Shown here one piece after another: positions 25,372 to 33,233 of a DNA stretch of 37,567 nt (positions within the stretch are counted from its first letter, which is position 1; every line of letters starts with the position of its first letter). Under the pieces are notes generated by a model. It was not told the DNA's origin. It did no database searches and saw only the letters and a list, made by a program, of their open reading frames with translations. Source of the DNA: Leptolinea sp. UBA5366. Lineage in GTDB: Bacteria; Chloroflexota; Anaerolineae; Anaerolineales; Anaerolineaceae. The position numbers and the translations under genes were made by a program. The stretch spans positions 86,718 to 124,284 of the forward strand of contig DHPK01000007.1 in assembly GCA_002407845.1 (NCBI GenBank). Direction: 5' to 3'.

Positions 25372-26442
25372 ATGAGTTTCAGGTTTGACAGAAAACCAGA
25401 CCGCCGGGATTTTCTTAAATTCGTGGCAGGCGGTGCCGGCGCAGCTGCTTTTTTGCCATTTTTTGATCAAACGCAGAAAAGTGTCAGCAGCGGGAAAGTT
25501 GCCCGCGTGGCGATAACGAGCCTGAGCGTTTACAAAGAGCCTTGGGACGAAAGCCAGATCCTCTATCAAAAATTCCGCGACGATCTGCTAAATGTTTATT
25601 ATGAGGTCAACTCTGAACACGGACCGGGGTATAACCCGATTTGGTATCGGATTTGGGGCGGCTACGTGCACTCCGCGCACACGCAGATTGTCGAAACCCG
25701 ATTGAATGAAGTTGATTATTCCGTAAACTACGCGCCGCTTCCAGGCATGATCGGAGAAGTGACCGTCCCCTTCACGCAGTCGCGCCTGCGCAATAGCGAC
25801 GGCAGCTGGCGCGATGCCTTCCGCTTATATTACCAATCTGTTCATTGGGTGGTCGGCGTCGATTCCGGACCAGACGGCAGACCCTGGTACCGAATCAAAG
25901 ACGAGATGTTTGACGTTGACCGGCTCGATTATTTTATCCCGGCTGAACACATGCGGCTCATTCCCGATAATGAAATTTCGCCGCTCTCTCCGGAAGTTCC
26001 CTGGCAGAATAAACGGATTGAAATTTCGATCGCCATGCAGCAATTGACAGCGTATGAATATGACAAACAGGTGCTTAAGACGACCGTTTCAACAGGCGTC
26101 CACCGTCAGCGCATCGAAGGTCAGATTCCGACCGCAACACCGACCGGCACCTTTAACATTCAAAACAAAATGCCTTCCAAACACATGGGCGATGGGCAGA
26201 TGACCAGCGACCTGGAAGCTTACGAGCTGCCGGGAGTCCCCTGGGTTTGTTTCTTCGAGCCGGTGACGGGCGTCGCGACTCATGGAACGTATTGGCACAC
26301 AAATTTTGGAATGACGATGAGCCGGGGCTGCATCAACATGACGAACGACACTGCCAAATGGCTTTATCGCTGGGCGCTGCCGAAAGTCATCGATAAACGA
26401 ATCGAGACCATCGGATACGGCACGACGGTAGTCGTTTCCTGA
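25372..26442 (+). CDS. Tat-exported L,D-transpeptidase (YkuD domain)
   Basis: A 356-residue protein. The N-terminus has a twin-arginine signal, DRRDFLKFVAGGAGAAAF (Arg11-Arg12), so it is probably exported folded. After a 180-residue region of unknown fold comes the YkuD catalytic domain (about 215-355). Family motifs are TPTGTFNI, then VATHGTYWHTNFGMTMSRGCINM, with catalytic Cys320 and His304/His309. These enzymes form 3-3 peptide cross-links in peptidoglycan or attach proteins to it. The ATG abuts the stop of the DUF493 gene. Its own stop abuts the stop of the convergent hemW with no base between. Confidence 0.88.
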   Translation: MSFRFDRKPDRRDFLKFVAGGAGAAAFLPFFDQTQKSVSSGKVARVAITSLSVYKEPWDESQILYQKFRDDLLNVYYEVNSEHGPGYNPIWYRIWGGYVHSAHTQIVETRLNEVDYSVNYAPLPGMIGEVTVPFTQSRLRNSDGSWRDAFRLYYQSVHWVVGVDSGPDGRPWYRIKDEMFDVDRLDYFIPAEHMRLIPDNEISPLSPEVPWQNKRIEISIAMQQLTAYEYDKQVLKTTVSTGVHRQRIEGQIPTATPTGTFNIQNKMPSKHMGDGQMTSDLEAYELPGVPWVCFFEPVTGVATHGTYWHTNFGMTMSRGCINMTNDTAKWLYRWALPKVIDKRIETIGYGTTVVVS

Positions 26443-27609
26443 TCAGATAAATTCTACAAAAACCTGATTACTGACAAAAGCATACTCCGGGTTCAGCCGG
26501 ATGGTGCCATCATCACTGACCAGTATCAAATTTTTCTGAGCTAATTTCTTCAACGGATAATTGAAAACGCTATCGATCTCGATCCCGAACCGCTCTTTGA
26601 ATTCCTTGGGATCGATCCCGCGTTCAAGCATCCGCAGACCGAAGATCATGAAATCCTTCATTTCGTTAATGACAGAAATCGGAAACACCTCAGCCGCTGC
26701 CGGGAAAGTCTTGTCCCACGGGCGATAGCTGTTTATTTTCCGGATGTAAGTCTCAATTCGGTCGACATTGCGCGTGCGAGTATGGCTGAAAAAGCCATGT
26801 GCTGCTGTGCCAAAGCCCAAATAGGGCAAGATGCGCCAATACTGGATGTTGTGACGGCTCTGAGCTTCCGGCGTCCGGCTCCAATTTGAAATTTCATAAT
26901 GAGTGAAGCCATTTTCGTTTAAAACAGTGCGCCCTATTTCATACATTTCGGCGATAACATCGTCCGAATGCTCCGTTAATACCCCGCTCGCGATCTGGCT
27001 TTCCAATGGAGTCCCTTCCTCAACATTCAGCGAATAGAGGGAAAGATGGTCGGGCTTTAGAGCAACAGTCTTGTTCAAGGTTTCCCGCCAACTGTCCAGC
27101 GTTTGTTCAGGATATCCAAAAATCAGATCCAGACTGATGTTATTGAATCCGGATTGATGCAGCACATCAATCAGCGATTTGACCTGCCCGACGGTATGGC
27201 GCCGTCCCATTCGAACAAGCTCGCTGTCGATCCCGGACTGCATCCCGAGACTGGCGCGGTTGATGCCGGCAGCGCGCAGCCCTCTGAGTTTCTGCAAGTC
27301 CAAGTCGCCGGGATTCATTTCAAGCGTTATTTCAGCGTCGCGGGTTAAAGAGTAATTCTTCCGAATCGACGTCAAAATGCTTTCAACCTGATCAGGCGTC
27401 AGCAGCGAAGGAGTTCCGCCTCCGAAATAAATGCTGTGAACCGGGTTGCGAACTTCCAGACTGACAGCTGTGCTTGAGATTTCTTTTTTAAGGGCATCCA
27501 AGTAATCCGGAATCAGTTCTTCCATGCCCGCGCTTGAGTTAAAATCACAATAATTGCAGCGTGTTCTGCAAAATGGGATATGAAGATATAAAGAAAGCGG
27601 CTCTGTCAT
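26443..27609 (-). CDS. hemW: radical SAM heme chaperone HemW
   Basis: A 388-residue radical SAM protein. The FeS motif is near the N-terminus, HIPFCRTRCNYCDF (Cys14, Cys18, Cys21), followed by YFGGGTPSLL for SAM binding and a TIM-barrel core (EITLEMNPGDL, GMQS, GYPEQTLDSW). SRHNIQYWR, then FGTAAHGFFSH, and the C-terminal HemN-like domain complete it. The compact length and the short N-terminus before the cysteines fit HemW, a heme-binding insertase chaperone, rather than the oxygen-independent coproporphyrinogen oxidase HemN. HemN-like activity cannot be fully excluded. The gene is alone and divergent from the LysM protein gene. Confidence 0.85.
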   Translation of the reverse strand: MTEPLSLYLHIPFCRTRCNYCDFNSSAGMEELIPDYLDALKKEISSTAVSLEVRNPVHSIYFGGGTPSLLTPDQVESILTSIRKNYSLTRDAEITLEMNPGDLDLQKLRGLRAAGINRASLGMQSGIDSELVRMGRRHTVGQVKSLIDVLHQSGFNNISLDLIFGYPEQTLDSWRETLNKTVALKPDHLSLYSLNVEEGTPLESQIASGVLTEHSDDVIAEMYEIGRTVLNENGFTHYEISNWSRTPEAQSRHNIQYWRILPYLGFGTAAHGFFSHTRTRNVDRIETYIRKINSYRPWDKTFPAAAEVFPISVINEMKDFMIFGLRMLERGIDPKEFKERFGIEIDSVFNYPLKKLAQKNLILVSDDGTIRLNPEYAFVSNQVFVEFI

Positions 27610-27624
27610 TTGATTATGATAACA

Positions 27625-27633
27625 TGTTATAAT
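27625..27633 (+). promoter_or_regulatory. extended -10 promoter of the LysM protein gene
   Basis: TGtTATAAT, a perfect -10 with the extended TG, lies 60 bases before the ATG at 27693. No good -35 is seen, which is acceptable for an extended -10 promoter. Confidence 0.5.
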
Positions 27634-27692
27634 TTTTTCGAGTTTATGAGGGATAACGGTAAAAGGATTTAATTCTTTTTAGAAAAAAAAGT

Positions 27693-28853
27693 ATGGCACC
27701 TGAAAATTTAAAGCAAACGAGGACCAAAATCTGTCCAACCTGCGGAACGCGCATGAATGAAAGCGCGACGCGCTGTCTCGTATGCGGAAAAGTATTCGCC
27801 AGCGGCACGGACGGAGCTCAGCAGTCCCGAAAGATGAAACCGTCACAAGAAGATCCGCTGAAAAAGAAACCCCGGCTGCCTGAAGTCAGGCTAAGCCTGC
27901 CGATTGCGCTCGGACTTGTTATTCTGCTGGTTCTGGCCGGAGCAGGGCTGGTTTTCTTCCTGCTGCAAAACACAGGCCGAGTGGTCGAGCCGACCGCGCT
28001 CCCAACAGACACATCCACGCCGACAATCACCTTCACGCCGACAACGACCTTCACGCCAACCATGGTTATGTCAGCCACACCGCTGGCTCCAATCGAATAC
28101 ACTGTCAAGGACGGCGACCTCTGCACCTCGATCGCTGCTCTGTTTAACATTTCAGTTCAGAGCATCGTTCTCTCAAACAACCTCTCCTCTGACTGTTATC
28201 TTTCTCCTGGTATGGTTCTGAGTTTGCCTCAGCCGACGCCGACCGCCACATCTTTCCCGACTGCGACTTTGTCCGGAGCGGATGCGACGCTGGCAGCCTG
28301 CGGGTCTTATGATTATGTCGTGGCGAACACGGATACGCTGTTCGGTATCGCGCTGAATTTCGGTGTCTCGACTGACATTATTCGGCAGTACAACAACATG
28401 ATGAATGATATCGTCGTTGCCGGATCCACGCTCCATATCCCATTATGCGAGCGCGTCACGCCGGGACCGACCTCAACCCCGACCAATCCGCCGCCTTATG
28501 AAGCGCCAAATCTGCTGCTGCCGGCGGACGGCTCCTCCTATAACACCAGCGGCGAAACAATCACGCTGCAATGGGCGGGCGTCGGCACGCTGCTGACCAA
28601 CGAAGCCTATGAAGTCAGCATCGAAGACATCACCGGAGATTCCGGCAGGCGGCTGGTTGACTACGTCCGGGATACGAAATACATTGTCCCGATGTCCTTC
28701 CGCCCGAGCGACCCCTCTCCGCACGTCATCAAATGGCACGTTCAGCCGGTGCGTCAGACCAACAGCCAGGCAGACGGAACCCCGATTTATTCTCCAGCAG
28801 GATCGCGAAGCGACAACCGGACCTTTATCTGGTCAGGGGTGGCTGTGCAATAA
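27693..28853 (+). CDS. membrane-anchored protein with zinc ribbon, two LysM domains and C-terminal beta domain
   Basis: A 386-residue protein. The N-terminus is a predicted cytoplasmic zinc ribbon with two Cys pairs (ICPTCGTRMNESA, CLVCGKVF). One membrane helix follows (about 70-92, LPIALGLVILLVLAGAGLVF), then a Thr/Pro-rich linker, LysM 1 (YTVKDGDLCTSIAALFNIS to LSLP), a short linker, LysM 2 (YDYVVANTDTLFGIALNFGVS to LHIPL), and a C-terminal beta-rich domain (PNLLLPADGS to TFIWSG) that looks fibronectin- or Ig-like. LysM domains bind N-acetylglucosamine glycans such as peptidoglycan, so the outside part probably holds the wall. No ribosome site is obvious before the ATG. The role of the cytoplasmic zinc ribbon is unknown. 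Confidence 0.8.
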   Translation: MAPENLKQTRTKICPTCGTRMNESATRCLVCGKVFASGTDGAQQSRKMKPSQEDPLKKKPRLPEVRLSLPIALGLVILLVLAGAGLVFFLLQNTGRVVEPTALPTDTSTPTITFTPTTTFTPTMVMSATPLAPIEYTVKDGDLCTSIAALFNISVQSIVLSNNLSSDCYLSPGMVLSLPQPTPTATSFPTATLSGADATLAACGSYDYVVANTDTLFGIALNFGVSTDIIRQYNNMMNDIVVAGSTLHIPLCERVTPGPTSTPTNPPPYEAPNLLLPADGSSYNTSGETITLQWAGVGTLLTNEAYEVSIEDITGDSGRRLVDYVRDTKYIVPMSFRPSDPSPHVIKWHVQPVRQTNSQADGTPIYSPAGSRSDNRTFIWSGVAVQ

Positions 28854-28892
28854 GCCGAAAATCGGATTCAATCATCGCAAAGGAAATTGAGC

Positions 28893-28927
28893 AAACCGCG
28901 TTTTTGACAGCCAGAAATGCGGTTTTT
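28893..28927 (+). terminator. intrinsic terminator after the LysM protein gene
   Basis: AAACCGCGTTT (28893-28903) pairs with AAATGCGGTTT (28915-28925), 11 bp with one G-U pair and an 11-base loop, then a T-run to 28927. It lies 40 bases past the stop codon. Confidence 0.75.
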
Positions 28928-29005
28928 ATATGGATAAGTGCGTGAACAGGATCAAGGTACGCGCGCTCGACCGGCTCCTCATTCGATGAGCAAAATGGTC
29001 AGCAA

Positions 29006-29014
29006 TGGTAAAAT
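29006..29014 (+). promoter_or_regulatory. extended -10 promoter of der
   Basis: TGgTAAAAT lies 33 bases before the der ATG, downstream of the terminator at 28893-28927. It has the same extended -10 form as the nusA promoter. No good -35 is visible. Confidence 0.45.
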
Positions 29015-29047
29015 TATGCAGGAAATGTTGAGAAGGCAGGAAATTAA

Positions 29048-30412
29048 ATGAAAAGACCGATCGTCGCCCTGGTGGGCAGACCGAATGTTGGAAAAAGCAC
29101 ACTTTATAATCGTCTCTCCGGAACACGGGACGCGATCGTTGATGATATTCCCGGAACCACGCGGGATCGACTGTATGGCCGTGCTGAATGGACCGGCGTT
29201 GAATTTGACATCATTGATACCGGCGGCATAGATCCGGATCCCTCCGGTCAGAAGAGTCCGCTTTCGATCGGGTCAGCCGATTTTGTGGACGAAATCCGGG
29301 ATCAGGCGATGCTCGCTGTTCAGGAAGCGGACGTTGTGCTGTTTCTGGTAGACGCCATGTCCGGCATCACCCCTGCGGACCGCGAAATTGGCTCCATTCT
29401 GCGCAAAAGCCAGAAAATCGTAGACGGGAAACGCATACCGCCCGTCCTGCTGGTCGCCAATAAAGCCGATTCAGATCGCCAGCGGCAGAATGTGCATGAG
29501 TTTTATGAGCTCGGACTCGGAGATCCTTACCCGCTTTCAGCCATCCATGGCACAGAAACCGGCGACATGCTCGATGCGCTGGTTGAGAAATTCCCGCCTC
29601 AGACTGTTGAAGAAACGGATGACTCCATCAAAATCGCGATTGTCGGCAAGCCAAATGTCGGCAAATCCAGCCTGCTGAACCGGCTGGTTGGCGAAGAACG
29701 CGTGATTGTCAGCGACATCGCTGGCACGACGCGGGACGCAATCGACACCCATCTCGTCTTTGAAGACACACCGATCACGCTGATTGACACTGCCGGAATC
29801 CGGCGGCGCGGGAAAATCATCCCCGGCGTCGAAAAGTTTTCTGTGCTGCGGTCGATGCGTGCGATTGAAGACGCGGATGTTTCCCTGCTGGTGATCGATG
29901 CCGTAGACGGCATATCCACACAGGACGCCCACATTGCCGGTTATATTCTGGATGAATGGAAAAGCGTTGTCGTGGTCGTCAACAAATGGGATGCGATCGA
30001 AAAAGACAGTTTTACGATGCAGTCCTACATCGAAAAAATTCGAAATGAATTGAACTTCATGGCTTACGTGCCGATTCTTTTCATTTCCGCAAAAAATGGG
30101 CAGCGCGTCGATCAGGTTCTGCCGACAGCGTTAACCGTTCAGGAAGAGCGGCTGGCGCGGATCACCACTTCGAAACTCAATGACGTCATCCATGATGCGC
30201 AGGATAAGCACCATGCGACCTCCAAGACCGGACGATCGCTGCAGATGTATTACGCGACACAGGTGCGCAGCGATCCGCCGACCTTCATGATCTACGTCAA
30301 TGATCCGAAGTTAGCTCATTTCTCCTACACCCGCTATCTTGAAAATCAGATCCGGAAAGAATTTGGCTTCATCGGCACACCGATCCGAATTGTCTATAAA
30401 GCCCGCCGCTGA
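29048..30412 (+). CDS. der: ribosome-assembly GTPase Der (EngA)
   Basis: A 454-residue protein with two consecutive GTPase domains, the hallmark of Der, needed for 50S subunit assembly. Domain 1: GRPNVGKST, IPGTTRD, DTGG, NKAD. Domain 2 (from about residue 195): GKPNVGKSS, IAGTTRD, DTAGIRRRGKI, NKWD, SAK. The C-terminal KH-like domain includes SLQMYYATQV, PPTFMIYVNDP and GTPIRIVYKARR, the usual ending. AGGAAAT precedes the ATG. It lies between the LysM gene's terminator and the signal peptidase gene. Identification is secure. Confidence 0.95.
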   Translation: MKRPIVALVGRPNVGKSTLYNRLSGTRDAIVDDIPGTTRDRLYGRAEWTGVEFDIIDTGGIDPDPSGQKSPLSIGSADFVDEIRDQAMLAVQEADVVLFLVDAMSGITPADREIGSILRKSQKIVDGKRIPPVLLVANKADSDRQRQNVHEFYELGLGDPYPLSAIHGTETGDMLDALVEKFPPQTVEETDDSIKIAIVGKPNVGKSSLLNRLVGEERVIVSDIAGTTRDAIDTHLVFEDTPITLIDTAGIRRRGKIIPGVEKFSVLRSMRAIEDADVSLLVIDAVDGISTQDAHIAGYILDEWKSVVVVVNKWDAIEKDSFTMQSYIEKIRNELNFMAYVPILFISAKNGQRVDQVLPTALTVQEERLARITTSKLNDVIHDAQDKHHATSKTGRSLQMYYATQVRSDPPTFMIYVNDPKLAHFSYTRYLENQIRKEFGFIGTPIRIVYKARR

Positions 30413-30526
30413 ACCGTGAATTTAACCGGCGGATCTATCCCTTATTAAGATTCTTCTTATGAAAAGGGTGTATTATTTAGAGTGATAGAAATGAAATGGA
30501 AAGCAATACCGGGAGTATATGACTGA

Positions 30527-31120
30527 ATGGCAAAAAAACAAGCCGCTAAGGACCCAAAAAAGAAAACGACTGCAGGCATGATCTGGGAATTGGTTCAGAC
30601 GCTGCTGATGGCAGCTGCCCTTTATTTCGCGATCGATTTTTGCATCGCCCGCGTGCGCGTTGAAAACATCAGCATGGAAACAACATTCACCGAAGGCGAA
30701 CTGCTGATGGTAAACAAATTGAATTACAAGTTTAGTGAACCGGAACGGGGCGATGTTGTCATTTTTGAAGCGCCGACTGCGCCGGGGAAAGACTATATCA
30801 AACGCATGATCGGATTGCCTGGCGACGAAGTCGCGGTTAAAGATGGTCAGCTTTATATCAATCAGGAATTAATTGCAGAAGAGTGGATTCATGAGCCGAT
30901 CGCTTACAGCGGCGAATGGCTTGTCCCTGAAAATCAGTATTTTGTCTTAGGGGACAACCGCAACCATTCTTCCGATTCGCACAGCTGGGGCTTTGTCCCG
31001 CGTGAAAATTTAATTGGAAACGCCTTCTTCTGCTATTGGCCTTTGAACCACATTCGGGTTGTCAACAGCAAGATTGCCTTGCAAAACGAGCAAATTTCCG
31101 CGTCAAACAAAGGAAATTGA
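30527..31120 (+). CDS. lepB: signal peptidase I
   Basis: A 197-residue type I signal peptidase, which removes signal peptides on the outer face of the membrane. One N-terminal helix (about 18-36, MIWELVQTLLMAAALYFAI) anchors it. The Ser/Lys dyad is visible: Ser49 in ENISMETTF, and Lys92 in DYIKRMIGLPGDEV. GDNRNHSSDSHSWGFVP is the conserved box E. The usual Ser-Met-x-Pro-Thr is Ser-Met-Glu-Thr-Thr here, lacking the proline. A GGGAG lies upstream of the ATG. The YgiT-type gene starts one base after the stop, so they form one unit. Confidence 0.9.
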   Translation: MAKKQAAKDPKKKTTAGMIWELVQTLLMAAALYFAIDFCIARVRVENISMETTFTEGELLMVNKLNYKFSEPERGDVVIFEAPTAPGKDYIKRMIGLPGDEVAVKDGQLYINQELIAEEWIHEPIAYSGEWLVPENQYFVLGDNRNHSSDSHSWGFVPRENLIGNAFFCYWPLNHIRVVNSKIALQNEQISASNKGN

Positions 31121-31121
31121 T

Positions 31122-31400
31122 ATGGAAAGCATCGAATATTGTGAAGAATGCCAGGTCGGAATTCCGCGCATCGAAGCGGCGACTTATTTCACCTGGATAG
31201 AAGACGAATTAATCACCGTGCCGAACTTTCCCTGCTGGGTCTGCGATGTCTGCGGACGAAGAACTTGGGATTCTCAGGCAATGATGAACCTCAACCTGAT
31301 TTTAGCGCCCAACGCCGGGAAAACCCTGCCCAAGAAACGGACCCTGTCAAGCGAGAAACCCCTGCCGGAAAATAAACCCCGCAGGCGGGCTGTCCGCTGA
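31122..31400 (+). CDS. YgiT-type zinc-finger protein
   Basis: A 92-residue protein with two zinc-binding Cys pairs: Cys7/Cys10 (YCEECQVG) and Cys41/Cys44 (WVCDVCGRRTWDSQ), plus a further Cys38. This is the pattern of the YgiT/MqsA N-terminal zinc finger. The helix-turn-helix antitoxin half of MqsA is absent; instead the C-terminus is basic and Pro/Lys-rich. No toxin partner gene lies next to it, so an antitoxin role is not supported. The ATG has AAAGGAAA eight bases upstream and lies one base after the lepB stop. The frame is open further upstream inside lepB, but that extension has no ribosome site. Confidence 0.65.
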   Translation: MESIEYCEECQVGIPRIEAATYFTWIEDELITVPNFPCWVCDVCGRRTWDSQAMMNLNLILAPNAGKTLPKKRTLSSEKPLPENKPRRRAVR

Positions 31401-31424
31401 TAAAGGTTTTTATTAAAATAGTTG

Positions 31425-31463
31425 AAAGAGGGTGCCTCTCTGTGAACGGCACCCTCTTTTTTT
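31425..31463 (+). terminator. intrinsic terminator after lepB-ygiT unit
   Basis: A perfect 12-bp stem, AAAGAGGGTGCC (31425-31436) with 31448-31459, an 11-base loop, and seven T bases (31457-31463). It ends the plus-strand unit before the convergent GntR gene. Confidence 0.9.
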
Positions 31464-31559
31464 ATTCAGCTAAACGATTTTTTTAATTTGCTTCGGTTTC
31501 TGCCTCAGCACGTATCTTTCGGTTTAAAACCTTTTCTTGGTTGCTCTCAGTGCTTGCCT

Positions 31560-32297
31560 TCAGGAGCGAAAGAACTTGCTGCGGAGGACTTTTTTGTGGA
31601 AAGAGAACGGGATAATCTTGGTATTAAAATATTCAATCGAGAACATGATCGGTTTCAGATCGATGCTGTAGCAGACTGAATCGAGCTTCATGATCGGCGT
31701 GCCGACCGGCAGCTTCATCGTCCCGGAGATGTCCTCATCCACTGCACAGGCGTCAAAATGGACAATGATATTATCCAGAATTTCATCACAATAACGCTGC
31801 ACAAAGCAGAACGTGCTCATCGCAATCAGGCTGACATCCAAATCAACATCATTAAAGTATTTGGAGGTCACGTAGTCAGAAATCAGGATCACCGGGATAT
31901 CGTCAGCATGCACCAACTTCTCGATCCGGATCGCTTTCTCATCAGGCTCCAGCGACAGTTTTTCCCGAACAAGCTCCGGCACATCCGTCATCGTCGTAAT
32001 CTTACGAACAAAGACCGTTGATTTAAAACCAGATTCTTCAATGACTTCGCTGTAGATGTTGTCAATATCCAGTCGGCCTTTTTCTTTGAAGATATGGTGG
32101 TTGATTTTTGTCCCAACCCCTTTTTTTCGGGTGATATACCCTTTTGTCTCAAGTTCTGCCAAAATATCACGCAGTTTTACCCGCGATATCCCCATCTGGC
32201 CTGCCAGCACTTCTTCGGGCGGCAGCCGATCCTCCGTGGCAGCACCGGCTTGAATCAACTTGAACAATCTGGTATATGAATCCTCGTATGATTCCAT
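31560..32297 (-). CDS. GntR-family regulator with UTRA domain (HutC subfamily)
   Basis: A 245-residue repressor-type protein. Residues about 5-72 form the GntR winged helix (RLPPEEVLAGQMGISRVKLRDILAELETKGYITRKKGVGT, given here only as a span). The rest is a UTRA ligand-binding domain (about 90-240) with IRIEKLVHADDIPVILISDYV and KLPVGTPIMKLDSVCY. UTRA domains sense small metabolites. The AGGAGC site supports the ATG at 32297. The gene is divergent from the corrinoid methyltransferase operon and its own promoter is near-perfect. A palindrome with the same core lies at both promoters, so it most likely represses both itself and the operon until the substrate binds. Confidence 0.85.
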   Translation of the reverse strand: MESYEDSYTRLFKLIQAGAATEDRLPPEEVLAGQMGISRVKLRDILAELETKGYITRKKGVGTKINHHIFKEKGRLDIDNIYSEVIEESGFKSTVFVRKITTMTDVPELVREKLSLEPDEKAIRIEKLVHADDIPVILISDYVTSKYFNDVDLDVSLIAMSTFCFVQRYCDEILDNIIVHFDACAVDEDISGTMKLPVGTPIMKLDSVCYSIDLKPIMFSIEYFNTKIIPFSFHKKVLRSKFFRS

Positions 32298-32325
32298 TAA
32301 TTTGCAGCGCTCCTGCTCTTTCCAT

Positions 32326-32336
32326 TAGTAATACTA
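32326..32336. promoter_or_regulatory. candidate GntR operator O1
   Basis: TAGTAATACTA, a perfect 11-bp odd-centred palindrome, about 10-20 bases downstream of the expected gntR transcription start. The form GTA-n-TAC fits the GT-n-AC pattern usual for HutC-type GntR sites. Confidence 0.65.
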
Positions 32337-32352
32337 TCGTAACGTATAAATG

Positions 32353-32381
32353 AGTATAAAGGTCTTTCAAATCCATGTCAA
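32353..32381 (-). promoter_or_regulatory. promoter of the gntR gene
   Basis: On the minus strand, TTGACA (32376-32381), exactly 17 bases, then TATACT (32353-32358). This is close to the ideal sigma-70/sigma-A promoter and would start transcription about 50 bases before the ATG. Confidence 0.8.
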
Positions 32382-32516
32382 TAAGTTTTCAGCACATGAT
32401 ATTAGTAATAAATCTTTTGTGATTATTGTCACTATTTTCCTGATTGTCGAGAGAATACAATTATTTTCAACAACCAGATAATACTAAACAATAACAATAT
32501 GGCGTAAAATTTAGAT

Positions 32517-32522
32517 TATACT
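32517..32522 (+). promoter_or_regulatory. candidate -10 element of the methyltransferase operon
   Basis: TATACT lies 39 bases before the corrinoid protein ATG and five bases before operator O2. No clear -35 hexamer is seen upstream, so an activator or a weak promoter is possible. Confidence 0.4.
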
Positions 32523-32526
32523 GAAC

Positions 32527-32539
32527 TAAGTATTACTTA
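32527..32539. promoter_or_regulatory. candidate GntR operator O2
   Basis: TAAGTATTACTTA, a perfect 13-bp odd-centred palindrome placed over the expected transcription start of the operon. Its central AGTATTACT is the exact reverse complement of the centre of O1. Confidence 0.7.
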
Positions 32540-32561
32540 CACACATAAAAGAGAGGGTCAA

Positions 32562-33215
32562 ATGGAAGATTTATATCTACCGCTGAAGGAAGCGATCATT
32601 GACGGAGAAGTTGACGACGCGCTTAATGAATCGCAAGGTTTGCTGGATCAGGGAGTCAATCCGCTGAACATTTTCACTGATTGTGTCGAACCGACAATAA
32701 ATGAGCTCGGAGAACAATTTTCCCGTTTGGAAGTTTTTCTTCCTGACTTGATCATTGCCGGCGACGTTGTCACTGCGCTGCAGGAAAAACTTCTGCCAAT
32801 CATGAAAGAATTGAACATTTCCGGACGCGAAAAAGGCAAAGGGATCATCGCAACAGTCTTTGGCGACCTGCATGACATTGGGAAAAACATGGTTTCGCTG
32901 ATGCTCGACATCAACGGCTTCCAGATGTCAGACCTGGGTGTTGACGTTGCTCCGATGGCAATTGTGAAGAAAGCTGAAGAAATCAACGCTGACTTCGTCT
33001 GCCTTTCAGCACTGATGCTGCCCTCCCTTCCCTATATGAAGGAAACCATTGACCTGATCAAGAATAACGCTAAGTTAAAAGACCACACCTTGATTATGGT
33101 AGGCGGCGGTCCAGTTACTGAAACCTGGGCAAAGAGCCATGGCGCTGACGGATATGCCGATGACGCAATCGGCGCAGTTCGGCTGGCGCATGAATTATTA
33201 GGAATTTCCAACTAA
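32562..33215 (+). CDS. corrinoid (methyl-carrier) protein, MtmC/MtbC/MttC family
   Basis: A 217-residue two-domain corrinoid protein. Residues 1-90 are the helical cap domain (MEDLYLPLKEAIIDGEVDDA, DLIIAGDVVTAL). Residues about 92-215 are the Rossmann-like B12-binding domain, with DLHDIG (102-107), whose His104 would be the lower cobalt ligand, then LSALML and GGGPVTETWAKSHGADGYA. Such proteins take a methyl group from a substrate-specific methyltransferase onto Co(I) and hand it on. The GAGAGGG site supports the ATG. It lies 18 bases ahead of an MtmB-like gene, so it is presumably that enzyme's partner. No activase (RamA-like) or second methyltransferase is in the window. Confidence 0.9.
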   Translation: MEDLYLPLKEAIIDGEVDDALNESQGLLDQGVNPLNIFTDCVEPTINELGEQFSRLEVFLPDLIIAGDVVTALQEKLLPIMKELNISGREKGKGIIATVFGDLHDIGKNMVSLMLDINGFQMSDLGVDVAPMAIVKKAEEINADFVCLSALMLPSLPYMKETIDLIKNNAKLKDHTLIMVGGGPVTETWAKSHGADGYADDAIGAVRLAHELLGISN

Positions 33216-33233
33216 GGTTTAGAGGAGAATGGA

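Larger units (their letters stand above)
32298..32561. promoter_or_regulatory. divergent control region of the gntR gene and the methyltransferase operon
   Basis: This 264-base AT-rich region holds the GntR promoter (32353-32381, minus strand), a candidate operon -10 TATACT (32517-32522), two palindromes with the core AGTA(A/T)TACT, and two partial copies: AGTAATA at 32404-32410 and TAATACTA at 32479-32486. The partial sites might help cooperative binding. Confidence 0.65.

Noticed and set aside
31122..31400. Toxin-antitoxin pair based on the YgiT-type zinc finger
   Set aside because: No MqsR-like or other toxin gene is adjacent, and the antitoxin DNA-binding half is missing; the gene lies in a unit with lepB.
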